From NCBI GenBank assembly GCA_964584325.1, contig CAZOZP010000032.1, positions 1-38,884 of the forward strand: a stretch of 38,884 nucleotides of DNA. The letters are read 5' to 3'. The position numbers were made by a program, and so were the translations under genes. Below, piece after piece: positions 7,673 to 16,249 of this stretch. This DNA is from CAZOZP01 sp964584325. GTDB taxonomy: Bacteria; Bacteroidota; Ignavibacteria; Ignavibacteriales; Melioribacteraceae. The number at the start of each line of letters is the position of its first letter. Position 1 is the first letter of the stretch. The notes under the pieces were generated by a model. It did not search any database and was not told the DNA's origin. It saw only the letters and a program-made list of their open reading frames with translations.

Positions 7673-8292
7673 ATGAAGAAAAAAGAAGCATAGTATCTTA
7701 TTTTACACCGGGCCTTCTGGCTGTAATAATGTTTGCAATGATATTTCTTAATCAGCCGGTATTCGATGCTGAAATGAAGAGTTTTGCCGTATGGTTTGTG
7801 CTAAGTGCATTTGCCTTTGGATGCGGATGGATTATTAATCATTCTCTTGGTTGGAATTACGGAAGTAAAATAATATTTGCCATAATTGTTGCAAATTCAA
7901 TTATTAGTTTTATTTTTGTAACCTTTTTCAGTGAGTTTTTCGGTTACGATGGTTCAGTTGTTGAGAACTTTCTATTATATGCTCTTAAAAATGTAATTTT
8001 AGGTTCAACCGGAATTTTTGGAATGACAGTCTCTGAAACAATAGCCTTGCATAAGGAAATCAGCTGTATCAGATCTAAAGAAACTGATGAACGGGAGGGG
8101 CGGACAGGTGTTAGGAAAGAAGCTGAAATAATTATTGAAGAAGCAAAGCTGAAATCAGAGAAAATGATTTTTGAAACCGAAAAAAAACTTTCTGATTTGA
8201 AATCCGAAAAAAACAGAATTGAAACGCAGTTAAAAGAACTTATAAAGATTGAAAAAGAAGTTTTAAAAAAATACGAAACAGAAACAGAATAG
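7669..8292 (+). CDS. Unknown four-TM membrane protein with cytoplasmic coiled-coil tail
   Basis: I do not recognise this 207-residue protein. It has four predicted membrane segments (about residues 11-29, 38-58, 66-86 and 96-120) followed by a highly charged coiled coil (about 135-205) rich in Lys and Glu, which should lie in the cytoplasm if the N-terminus does. The start is a GTG whose GTGA overlaps the phosphorylase stop; the only SD-like sequence (GAGGT) is 12 bases upstream, so translational coupling is likely. The stretch AEIIIEEAKLKSEKMI resembles the coiled-coil style of DivIVA two genes upstream, and the gene is wedged between pnp and ileS in the same cluster. A membrane anchor or partner for DivIVA is a reasonable guess, no more. 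Confidence 0.8.
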   Translation: MNEEKRSIVSYFTPGLLAVIMFAMIFLNQPVFDAEMKSFAVWFVLSAFAFGCGWIINHSLGWNYGSKIIFAIIVANSIISFIFVTFFSEFFGYDGSVVENFLLYALKNVILGSTGIFGMTVSETIALHKEISCIRSKETDEREGRTGVRKEAEIIIEEAKLKSEKMIFETEKKLSDLKSEKNRIETQLKELIKIEKEVLKKYETETE

Positions 8293-8303
8293 AGTAGATT
8301 AAT

Positions 8304-11300
8304 ATGTTTAAGCAGTATAGTGAAAAAGCGAGTTATCCTGAGATAGAAGAGAGAATTCTTAAATTTTGGGAAGATAACGGAATTTTTGAAAAAAGTATTG
8401 AATCGCGTGATGCTTCAAAGCCCTTTACTTTTTATGAAGGTCCTCCGACAGCAAATGGCCAGCCGGGTATTCACCATGTTATGGCACGTACAATCAAGGA
8501 TCTTATTTGCAGATATAAGACAATGAAGGGATTCAGGGTTAACAGAAAAGCCGGATGGGATACTCACGGACTACCGGTTGAAATTGAAGTTGAAAAACAG
8601 CTTGGAATTAAGAGTAAAAGCGAAATTCCTGAATTCGGTGTTGAAAAATACAACAAAGCATGCCGTTCTTCTGTTTTTACATATAAAGACAGGTGGGAGA
8701 AAATGACTTCAAGAATGGGATACTGGATCAATCTTGAGGATGCATATATTACTTGCACAAATGAATATATTGAGTCAGTCTGGTGGTCACTCAAAACTTT
8801 ATTTGATAAGGGACTTATATTCAAGGATTATAAAATAGTGCCTCAATGCCCAAAATCAGAAACGGTATTATCATCACATGAGCTGGCTTTAGGTTATAAA
8901 GAGACGAAAGACCCTTCTGTCTATGTTCTTTTGAAACTGAAAAAATGCCGGATTACCGAAATTGAGGATACTTTTTTCCTTGTATGGACAACCACTCCCT
9001 GGACATTGATATCAAATGTTGGTCTTGCAGTAGGTAATAATATAGAATACGTTAAAGTAGCAACTGAAGGTAAACACATAATTTTAGCCAAAGAAAGACT
9101 TGCTGCATTAAAGAGTGACTATGAAATATTGAATTCTTTTACCGGTGAAGAACTTATCGGAACTGAATATTACCAGTTGTTTACATACATACAGCCATCA
9201 AAAAAAGCCTTTTTCGTGATAGCAGGAGACTTCGTAAGCACAGAAGACGGATCGGGCATTGTGCATATTGCTCCTGCTTTTGGTGCAGATGACTATGAGG
9301 TTTCGAAAAAATACGATCTTCCGTTTATGCAGCCGGTTAACAGAGGCGGATTATTTACAGATGAAGTAACTGATTTTGCGGGACAATTTGTTAAGGATGC
9401 CGATAACGGAATTATAATGAAACTTCGTGAAATGGAGAGGCTCTATAAAAAGGAAACTATTGTTCACTCTTATCCTTTCAGCTGGCGTTTTGATAATGTT
9501 CCGGTAATTTACTATGCAAGAGAATCCTGGTTTATTCGCACTACATCAATCTCTGACAAAATGGTTGAGTTAAATAATAAAATAAATTGGTATCCGCCTG
9601 AAGTGGGAGCCGGAAGATTCGGGAATTGGCTTGCTGAAAATAAAGATTGGGCTCTATCAAGAGATAGATTCTGGGCAACACCTCTTCCTATTTGGGTAAG
9701 TGATGACGGAGAGATGTTTGCTGTAGGCAGTATTGAAGAACTTAAAGAAGGTTTCATTGAACAAAAAGGAAGCCGGATTAAGGTTGCGGATCTTGATAAC
9801 ATTGATCTTCACAAACCCTTTGTTGATGAAGTGAAATTTGAGAAGAACGGAAAGATATTCTCAAGGACTCCTGAATTGATAGATGTTTGGTATGACTCCG
9901 GAGCTATGCCTTTTGCTCAGTATCACTATCCTTTTGAAAATAAGGAGCTTTTTGAAAAAAATTATCCGGCAGATTTCATCTGTGAAGGTATTGATCAGAC
10001 AAGGGGCTGGTTCTATACTTTGCATGCAATCGGGACTATGCTTTTTGATAATATCACATACAAAAACCTTATTGTAAATGAATTGATTCTTGATAAAAAC
10101 GGCATGAAAATGTCGAAGTCAAAAGGCAATACTGTTAATCCCTTCGACTTATTTAATAAATACGGAGCAGATGCAACAAGGTGGTACCTTATTACAACAA
10201 GTCCGCCCTGGAGGCCTACACTTTTTGATGAAGAGGGAATTACAGAAGTTCAGAGAAAATTCTTTGGTACTTTGCTTAATACATATTCATTCTTTTCACT
10301 TTATGCAAATGTTGATAAGTTTGATTTTCGTGAAAAAGCAATTCCTTATAACGAAAGACCTGAAATTGATCGCTGGATTATTTCAAGACTTAATATACTT
10401 GTGCGGGATTTTGAAAAATTGATGGAAGAATATGATATCACAAAAGCCGCAAGAGAAATATCAGATTTTACAATAGATCAATTATCTAATTGGTATGTCC
10501 GTCGGTCAAGAAGGAGATTTTGGAAATCCGAAATAAACACAAATAAGCTTTCAGCATATCAGACACTTTACGAGTGCCTTGTTACAGTTTCAAAACTGAT
10601 GTCGCCATTTGCTCCGTTTTTTGCAGAGGAATTGTTCAGACTTCTTAATACAGTTACCGGCAAAGAAAAAACCGAATCAGTTCACTTAGCTGATTTCCCG
10701 GTAATTACCTTTATAGATGAAGAACTTGATAAAAAGATGGATGCTGTTCAGAGAGTAGTATATCTGGCAAGATCGATGAGAGCTAAATCTAATCTGAAAG
10801 TAAGGCAGCCATTAAAGAAAATTATAGTTTCTGCTTCTACTGAAAGACGGAAAGCCATTCAGAGTATGGCAGATGTAATTCTGGAAGAAATAAATATCAA
10901 ATCTATAGAAGTTTTGGAAGATGATTCAAGTATTGTTAGTAAATCTGCCAAACCAAATTTCAAGGCAATTGGACCCAAATTCGGGAAACTTGCTAATAAA
11001 GTTGCCCAAAGGATAAGGGAAATGAACAAGCAGGAAATAGATGAATTGCTTGTGTCTTCTAAACTAGAATTCGGAATTGACGATAATACTGTAATTATTA
11101 CACCACAAGAAGTAGAAATAGTATCTAATGAAATTGAAGGATGGCTTGTTGAGACAGAAGAAGGTATCACAGTCGGGTTGGATACTGAACTCAATGAAGA
11201 ACTTATTGCAGAAGGATATGCAAGGGAATTTGTAAACCGGGTTCAGAATATGCGAAAGGAAGCTGACTTTGATGTTATTGATAAAATAAGTATTTCTTTT

Positions 11301-11459
11301 AGTACAGATGAAAGACTGGCAGGTTACATCCTGAAATTTGCAGATTACATTAAGAGCGAAACTCTTTCGCAGGAATTGGTTAATGTGGAAAAATTGAATG
11401 ATGCCCAGGAGTGGGAATTAGTAGATTTTAATTGCAGGATATCGGTTAAATTGATATAA
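8304..11459 (+). CDS. ileS: Isoleucyl-tRNA synthetase, type 2 (eukaryotic-like)
   Basis: Charges tRNA-Ile with isoleucine. The 1051-residue class I synthetase has the HIGH-type signature as PGIHH (54-58) after PPTANGQ, and KMSKS at 602-606. The CP1 editing domain is indicated by the Thr-rich WTTTPWTL. The GIHH form of the signature and the long C-terminal extension without a terminal zinc finger mark the type 2 subgroup, known for low sensitivity to mupirocin and found in archaea, eukaryotes and some bacteria including the Bacteroidota/Chlorobiota. It begins 11 bases after the membrane-protein gene and is followed by dksA, lspA and rluD. Confidence 0.98.
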   Translation: MFKQYSEKASYPEIEERILKFWEDNGIFEKSIESRDASKPFTFYEGPPTANGQPGIHHVMARTIKDLICRYKTMKGFRVNRKAGWDTHGLPVEIEVEKQLGIKSKSEIPEFGVEKYNKACRSSVFTYKDRWEKMTSRMGYWINLEDAYITCTNEYIESVWWSLKTLFDKGLIFKDYKIVPQCPKSETVLSSHELALGYKETKDPSVYVLLKLKKCRITEIEDTFFLVWTTTPWTLISNVGLAVGNNIEYVKVATEGKHIILAKERLAALKSDYEILNSFTGEELIGTEYYQLFTYIQPSKKAFFVIAGDFVSTEDGSGIVHIAPAFGADDYEVSKKYDLPFMQPVNRGGLFTDEVTDFAGQFVKDADNGIIMKLREMERLYKKETIVHSYPFSWRFDNVPVIYYARESWFIRTTSISDKMVELNNKINWYPPEVGAGRFGNWLAENKDWALSRDRFWATPLPIWVSDDGEMFAVGSIEELKEGFIEQKGSRIKVADLDNIDLHKPFVDEVKFEKNGKIFSRTPELIDVWYDSGAMPFAQYHYPFENKELFEKNYPADFICEGIDQTRGWFYTLHAIGTMLFDNITYKNLIVNELILDKNGMKMSKSKGNTVNPFDLFNKYGADATRWYLITTSPPWRPTLFDEEGITEVQRKFFGTLLNTYSFFSLYANVDKFDFREKAIPYNERPEIDRWIISRLNILVRDFEKLMEEYDITKAAREISDFTIDQLSNWYVRRSRRRFWKSEINTNKLSAYQTLYECLVTVSKLMSPFAPFFAEELFRLLNTVTGKEKTESVHLADFPVITFIDEELDKKMDAVQRVVYLARSMRAKSNLKVRQPLKKIIVSASTERRKAIQSMADVILEEINIKSIEVLEDDSSIVSKSAKPNFKAIGPKFGKLANKVAQRIREMNKQEIDELLVSSKLEFGIDDNTVIITPQEVEIVSNEIEGWLVETEEGITVGLDTELNEELIAEGYAREFVNRVQNMRKEADFDVIDKISISFSTDERLAGYILKFADYIKSETLSQELVNVEKLNDAQEWELVDFNCRISVKLI

Positions 11460-11506
11460 TTTAGTTACTAATAATTCACTAATTATAAAATAAGGATGGT
11501 TTAAGG

Positions 11507-11977
11507 ATGAACGAAGATAATAATAACATTGAAAACGCAGGCACTAACGATGCCTCGCAGAAGAAGATCCAGGGTTATCCTGAGGCCGAATTACAGGAAT
11601 TTCGACTGATTATCGAAGAGAAAAGAAACGAGATAATCATGCAACTTCAGAATCTTAAAGATCAGATGATGGACCCGACAACCGGTCAGTACATCAATGA
11701 AAATTCTCCTTATTCATTGCACATGGCCGAACAGGGAACTGATGCTGCAGAAAGAGAAAAACTCTATTTGTGGGCTCAGCGAGAAAACAAATTTCTCGGG
11801 TATCTGGATGAAGCTCTTAAAAGAATTGATAACGGAACATACGGTATATGCATTGAATGTGTTGATGAACCACAACATCTATGTCCTACTTGTCCGTTAA
11901 TACCTAAGGAGAGACTTAGAGCAGTTCCGCATACACAGCATTGTGTACAAGTTAAAGAAAAAATGTCTAAAAGATAA
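11507..11977 (+). CDS. DksA/TraR-family zinc-finger regulator with an extra CxxC insert
   Basis: DksA-family proteins bind the RNA polymerase secondary channel and act with ppGpp. This 156-residue protein has the coiled-coil half (about 28-105) and the usual finger end GTYGICIEC...LIPKERLRAVPHTQHC. Two things are unusual. Between Cys115-x-x-Cys118 and the conserved LIPKERL sits an insert of about 12 residues carrying a second pair, Cys126-x-x-Cys129. The normal last CxxC is reduced to Cys146 alone (HCVQV). Four or five cysteines could therefore still form a zinc site, but with different spacing. AAGGATGG precedes the ATG. The position between ileS and lspA is common in Bacteroidota and Chlorobiota. 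Confidence 0.9.
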   Translation: MNEDNNNIENAGTNDASQKKIQGYPEAELQEFRLIIEEKRNEIIMQLQNLKDQMMDPTTGQYINENSPYSLHMAEQGTDAAEREKLYLWAQRENKFLGYLDEALKRIDNGTYGICIECVDEPQHLCPTCPLIPKERLRAVPHTQHCVQVKEKMSKR

Positions 11978-11986
11978 AGGATAATA

Positions 11987-12619
11987 TTGAGGGTTTTATA
12001 TATATCATTGTTCCTGGTTATTGCAGATCAGGTAACAAAATTAGTTGTTAAAGGATTTAGTATTCCATTTCTTGGTCTGGAAATGACAGGAATGGAATAC
12101 GGATCAAGTTTTGACGTTTTAGGTGATTTCCTAAAGATTACTTTTATAGAAAATCCGGGAATGGCATTCGGACTCTATTTTGGTGAAACCTCAAAATTTT
12201 TTCTGTCCCTTTTTTCAATAGCAGCTAGTTTTGGATTGCTTTATTATTTATACAGAATAAGAGAAACAAAGTTTATTAACCGGTTATCTGTGGCACTTAT
12301 TATTGCCGGGGCAGTTGGTAATCTGATAGACCGGGTTTTTTATGGAGTATTGTTTGGTTATGAAAGGCTTATGTACGGCAGGGTGGTTGATTTCATTAAT
12401 GTGGATTTTTTTAATATAGAAATATTCGGATACAATTTAGACAGATGGCCTATCTTTAATATAGCAGATGCCTCAGTTTCAATAGGAGTTGTGCTCCTGA
12501 TATTTTTTACATCTGCACATAAGACTGTTGACGAACAAGATAATGGGACGGAAATTTCTGAAGTTAAAACAAAAAGTGAAAATTTAACAGCAAATATTCT
12601 CCCCGAAGAATCTGTATAA
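11987..12619 (+). CDS. lspA: Lipoprotein signal peptidase II
   Basis: Inner-membrane aspartyl protease that removes signal peptides from prolipoproteins after lipid attachment. The 210-residue protein shows the four-TM family pattern: IADQVTKLVVK, ENPGMAFGL, GNLIDRV, then catalytic Asp135 (GRVVDFINV) and Asp161 (FNIADASVSIG). The start is a TTG with AAAGGA 5 bases upstream; no in-frame ATG lies early enough. About 30 polar residues follow the last membrane segment, longer than in E. coli. Substrates in the window include the lipoprotein at 13748. Confidence 0.96.
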   Translation: MRVLYISLFLVIADQVTKLVVKGFSIPFLGLEMTGMEYGSSFDVLGDFLKITFIENPGMAFGLYFGETSKFFLSLFSIAASFGLLYYLYRIRETKFINRLSVALIIAGAVGNLIDRVFYGVLFGYERLMYGRVVDFINVDFFNIEIFGYNLDRWPIFNIADASVSIGVVLLIFFTSAHKTVDEQDNGTEISEVKTKSENLTANILPEESV

Positions 12620-12632
12620 ATTTTCAGGATAA

Positions 12633-13613
12633 ATGGCAAATATTATAACAGAAAAAGTTTATGAATTCATTCTTTCAGAAAGCAAAAAGAAAGAAAGAAT
12701 TGATGTTTATCTTTCCAACTCAATCGAAAATGCAACTCGGTCAAGAATTCAGCAACTTATTAAAGCCGGTTATGTAACAGTAAACGGCAAGGCTGAAAAA
12801 TCCAATTACATTGTAAAAGGCGGAGACAGAATCCTGGTTAAAATACCCTGCTCTCCAAGACCGGATTGTGTTGAACCGGAATATATGCCCTTGAATATTG
12901 TTTACGAAGATGAATACCTTATGGTTATTAATAAACCTGCCGGAATAGTAGTTCATCCTTCTTTAGGCAATTTTACCGGGACTCTGGTTCACGGACTCCT
13001 TTATCACACTATGAATCTTAGCTTACTAAATGAAAAATCAAGGCCCGGAATAGTTCACAGGATAGATAAAGATACGAGCGGTCTTCTTGTAATTGCAAAA
13101 GACGAGTGGACTCACGCACAACTTGCATCGCAATTCTCAAAGCATTCAATAGAAAGAGAGTACTGGGCTCTTTGTTGGGGATGTCCGAAGGAAAGAAAAG
13201 GAGAAATAATTGGTAATATCGCAAGAAGTAAAAAGGATAGAAAAATATTTACTGTTAGTCCGGATGAAGGAAAACATGCTCATACTTTTTTCGAAGTTCT
13301 TGAAGAATTCGAATTCCTAAGTTTAATAAAACTCAATCTTAAAACCGGCCGCACTCATCAGATTAGAGTACATCTTTCTCATATCAAGCATCCAATATTT
13401 GGAGATAAAGTGTATAACGGAAGAAGTATTCATTATGGAAACAGTCTTCCGAAAATATCGCAGAGAGTGGATAATTTGCTTGAGATTATGCAAAGACAAG
13501 CTCTGCATGCGAAAACAATAGGTTTTTATCACCCGCATAAAAAAGAAATTGTCAGATTTGACTCTCCTCTGCCGGATGATATGGTGGAAGTTATAAAAAA
13601 AATCAGAAATTAA
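12633..13613 (+). CDS. rluD: RluA/RluD-family 23S rRNA pseudouridine synthase
   Basis: Isomerises uridines to pseudouridine in large-subunit rRNA. The 326-residue protein has an N-terminal S4 RNA-binding domain (about 20-75, with RSRIQQLIKAGYVTVNG) and an RluA catalytic domain with Asp145 in GIVHRIDKDTSGL. KTGRTHQIRVHL and the HARTIGF-like HAKTIGFYHP near the end are also typical. Length and S4 domain fit RluD rather than the shorter RluA; exact target uridines are not visible. CAGGA precedes the ATG by 5 bases. It is the last gene of the cluster starting at yggS, and no clear terminator follows. Confidence 0.95.
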   Translation: MANIITEKVYEFILSESKKKERIDVYLSNSIENATRSRIQQLIKAGYVTVNGKAEKSNYIVKGGDRILVKIPCSPRPDCVEPEYMPLNIVYEDEYLMVINKPAGIVVHPSLGNFTGTLVHGLLYHTMNLSLLNEKSRPGIVHRIDKDTSGLLVIAKDEWTHAQLASQFSKHSIEREYWALCWGCPKERKGEIIGNIARSKKDRKIFTVSPDEGKHAHTFFEVLEEFEFLSLIKLNLKTGRTHQIRVHLSHIKHPIFGDKVYNGRSIHYGNSLPKISQRVDNLLEIMQRQALHAKTIGFYHPHKKEIVRFDSPLPDDMVEVIKKIRN

Positions 13614-13747
13614 AAATTCTTCCTAAAATAATCTACTGAGTTTACCGATAATATTATAAAATACGGCAGATTTATTCATTTCTAAACCTGCTTACCAGGC
13701 TCAACCGGGATTATTAACTTGAGCTTATAATTAAATCAGGAGGTACG

Positions 13748-14206
13748 ATGAAAAAATGTTTATTATTATTAGTTTTTGCAGTATTTATTTTTGCCGGCTG
13801 TTCGAAGGAGTCTGATAATCCGGTAACAGTAAAAGACGATCCATTTATTACCGGAGTCTGGCATACAGAATATGTTTTTATGCAGGGCACAGACAAAGAT
13901 TCCCTGGTTGCTGTCTTTAACCTCAAAGGCAATAACGGAACTTTTAGCGGAACAGTGGATTTAACTTTTCACCACAGACAAGGCGGTTCATTTTCTTCTT
14001 ATTCTGAACAAACGGATGTTTCGGGAACTTATTCTCAAACAAGCATAGTTCTATCTGATAATTCTCCTCTTTTTAATTACAATTATACCGGTATAGGTGA
14101 CCATGAACCGGATACTTACAGGTTTAGAGGCACTGCAGTAATTACCGGCTGGACTTTAGCTAATCCTGTTACGATTAATGATCTTCCAATGTTCAAACAA
14201 AACTAA
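13748..14206 (+). CDS. Small lipoprotein of unknown function
   Basis: The 152-residue product starts with a clear lipoprotein signal peptide: MKK, a hydrophobic core and the lipobox FAGC with Cys18 as the lipidated residue. The mature part (about 135 residues) is rich in Thr, Ser, Gly and aromatic residues in alternating patterns and has ITGVWHTEY and NGTFSGTVDLTF, which suggests a small lipocalin-like beta structure; this is an impression, not a family match. A strong ribosome site, AGGAGG, lies 4-5 bases before the ATG, the best in the window, so it is probably well translated. It stands alone between two clusters, separated by 134 and 189 bases. Confidence 0.9.
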   Translation: MKKCLLLLVFAVFIFAGCSKESDNPVTVKDDPFITGVWHTEYVFMQGTDKDSLVAVFNLKGNNGTFSGTVDLTFHHRQGGSFSSYSEQTDVSGTYSQTSIVLSDNSPLFNYNYTGIGDHEPDTYRFRGTAVITGWTLANPVTINDLPMFKQN

Positions 14207-14296
14207 AGCCAAAAAGTAACTAATCCCGGTTGACTGGCATTTTGGTAATGGCGTGTTTTCATAATATCATTACAGAAGTGTTTTGATATGCTGAAA

Positions 14297-14333
14297 AATC
14301 CAATACCTTTTGAAAAATAAAAAGGATTGGATT
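14297..14333 (+). other. Imperfect hairpin between the lipoprotein and the M1-like gene
   Basis: AATCCAA (14297-14303) pairs with TTGGATT (14327-14333), and CCTTT (14306-14310) with AAAGG (14321-14325), giving 12 bp with a small internal loop and a 10-base loop. Only a weak T run follows (ATTGTTA), so it may be an inefficient terminator for the lipoprotein gene or a leader structure of the next. Confidence 0.45.
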
Positions 14334-14395
14334 ATTGTTAGGAAAATCAGATATTTACAACTGAAAAAGCTAAAGTATCCGTTGCCGGAAATACA

Positions 14396-16249
14396 ATGAA
14401 ATTATCATTTTTTATTCCATTTGCATTATTTGCATTACTTTATTATCCTTTTGTTCAGGAATCAGGAAGAATTAAAACAGATTTGAGAGTAAATGAAGTT
14501 AACGATACTTCAGAAAAAATCATGTTTAATTCTGTGCGGAATGTGAAAATAAAATTTCTTTCAGATGAAGGAAAAGTTGATTTAAGAATAAACGGACTTA
14601 TAATTAAAGATACCGGCTTTTCCGGAAAACAATGGAAGATAGAACTAAGGAAGTCCGGAAACAAGAATCAAATACTTCGTTCCCCTGAGAAAATACCGCT
14701 TTCAAACTCATCAATTAAAAGCTTTTCAATTAATTCCTTAAAATCATATTGCGATACAACAAACAATACATTTCTTTTAGAAACACTTGGAATGGATAGT
14801 CTATGGTATGAAATAAGTTATACTCTGGAGCCTGGTGAGTTTGGTCTAAAAAAAGCTTCAGCCGATAATTTTTTTATTCTTTCTGATTGGCAACCGGTAA
14901 TAACTTTATCCGGAGCCTTGATGGGAGATAATACGGATAAGTTTTCCGATATAGAAATTCAGATTCCATCAGATTATGAATTGTTAGCCTCAGAAAACTT
15001 TAAAAGTAAGAGGGTAATTAGTGAAATTAAGGCAGTAGAGTATTCTACAGATAATATATTTGGATTTTCAGCAGTATTTGCTGAGGGAAGAAATATAAAA
15101 TCCGGAATAATTAAACCTATGGCCGGCAAAACGATACGAAAAGACGTTTTGTTTAAGGATGAAAATGATTCGGATGACTACGATATTATTATCTCAAATG
15201 TAATTGAAAAACTTAGCGAGATTACCGGTTACTCTGGTATAAATCCTAAAATAATTGAACTGCCGTATTCAATGAAAATGACTGATACATCATTCAACTC
15301 TTTGCTTTTTTTTAAGCCCGAATACAAACAGCCAAAATACTCGCTGAAATATGAAAGGCAAATAGCAAATCAGTTATCCAGAGAGTTTGTTTTTTCTCAT
15401 TTTAAGGTACGAACAGATTTTTCAGAGAAAACTGCGGAAGGATTATCCGGCTGGATTGCTGATGTGGTTTCGGAAGAGTTATTCGGACAAGCTGAAGTCT
15501 CTTTTAGAATTGCAAAATACTATCCGATTTACGGCTTAAATTTTATTGATTTTAATCAGATCCCGGTTATTTACACATTAGGTGTGTTTTATGAGCCGCC
15601 ATATGCAATGTCTCTTAAAAAATATTATGGGAATCCGGTTGCAGGCAGTATATCTAATGATAGAAGAACTTTTATATCAAAAAAAGATGAAATTATTTCA
15701 AATAAAGTAATACCTTCGCTTGTGTTTCATAATCTTGAGAGGGAAATAGGTCGCGAAAGAATGATTAAGCTTTTAAAAATACTTTTCCTGGAAAGAAAAC
15801 ACGCAAATATATCTGCTGATTTTCTTAATGGACTTATAAAAAAAATAACAGGAGAAGATAAAGACTATTTAACTGAGTTACTATCAGGGAAACCTGCTTT
15901 TTATAACAACAGAATTAAAGAGATAATTAAAAGAGGTAAAAATAAATATTATGTGGTTGCTGAAAGGCGTGGCGACGGAATTTATCCATCTGAAATTGCA
16001 CTTTATACAGACAAAGATACATTAATCAAAAAATGGGACGGAAAAGAGGTTCAAAGCGTCATTGAATTTGATACAGACAATGTTGTATTGGGGGCTGAAG
16101 TAGATCCGGCGCGAAAAAACTTGTTTGATCTGAATTTTGCCGATAATTCCTATATGTTGGATTCTGATTACAGTTCTACATTTGCTTTAAGTCTTAAATG
16201 GCTTTTCTGGATTCAAAATTTTTTAATGATTACCGGAAGTGCAAGCTGA
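14396..16249 (+). CDS. Exported M1-peptidase-like protein lacking the zinc site (pseudo-peptidase)
   Basis: The 617-residue protein starts with a signal or anchor segment (about 3-20) and a beta-rich N-terminal half. Its middle and C-terminus follow the gluzincin M1 layout: the zinc motif HExxH-x18-E is replaced by Asn325-Gln-Leu-Ser-Arg329, with Glu348 (TAEGLSGW) still exactly 18 residues further on. The C-terminal ERRGDGIYP...KKWDG...GAEVDPARKNLFDLN is typical of M1-like proteins of this group. With both histidines and the catalytic Glu gone it should be inactive as a metalloprotease and may act as a binding or assembly protein in the periplasm. The stop overlaps the next ATG (TGATG), so it is coupled to the membrane protein. 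The M1 link is by eye and needs a profile search. Confidence 0.75.
   Translation: MKLSFFIPFALFALLYYPFVQESGRIKTDLRVNEVNDTSEKIMFNSVRNVKIKFLSDEGKVDLRINGLIIKDTGFSGKQWKIELRKSGNKNQILRSPEKIPLSNSSIKSFSINSLKSYCDTTNNTFLLETLGMDSLWYEISYTLEPGEFGLKKASADNFFILSDWQPVITLSGALMGDNTDKFSDIEIQIPSDYELLASENFKSKRVISEIKAVEYSTDNIFGFSAVFAEGRNIKSGIIKPMAGKTIRKDVLFKDENDSDDYDIIISNVIEKLSEITGYSGINPKIIELPYSMKMTDTSFNSLLFFKPEYKQPKYSLKYERQIANQLSREFVFSHFKVRTDFSEKTAEGLSGWIADVVSEELFGQAEVSFRIAKYYPIYGLNFIDFNQIPVIYTLGVFYEPPYAMSLKKYYGNPVAGSISNDRRTFISKKDEIISNKVIPSLVFHNLEREIGRERMIKLLKILFLERKHANISADFLNGLIKKITGEDKDYLTELLSGKPAFYNNRIKEIIKRGKNKYYVVAERRGDGIYPSEIALYTDKDTLIKKWDGKEVQSVIEFDTDNVVLGAEVDPARKNLFDLNFADNSYMLDSDYSSTFALSLKWLFWIQNFLMITGSAS

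Noticed and set aside
10859..11194. Long minus-strand frames inside ileS, pyrG, queC and other genes
   Set aside because: They lie opposite strongly conserved coding sequence, have no ribosome sites and give low-complexity proteins; they are shadows.
13699..13724. GCTCAA/TTGAGC inverted repeat upstream of the lipoprotein gene, as a terminator of rluD
   Set aside because: Only six base pairs around a 14-base loop, and no T run follows; likely chance.
14209..14245. CCAAAA/TTTTGG inverted repeat after the lipoprotein gene
   Set aside because: Six AT-rich pairs over a 25-base loop with no T run; too weak to call a terminator.
16198..16248. Longer start for the membrane protein, overlapping the M1-like gene by 52 bases
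   Set aside because: The extra residues are polar and unlike a membrane protein start; the ATG at 16249 overlaps the stop in the usual TGATG manner.
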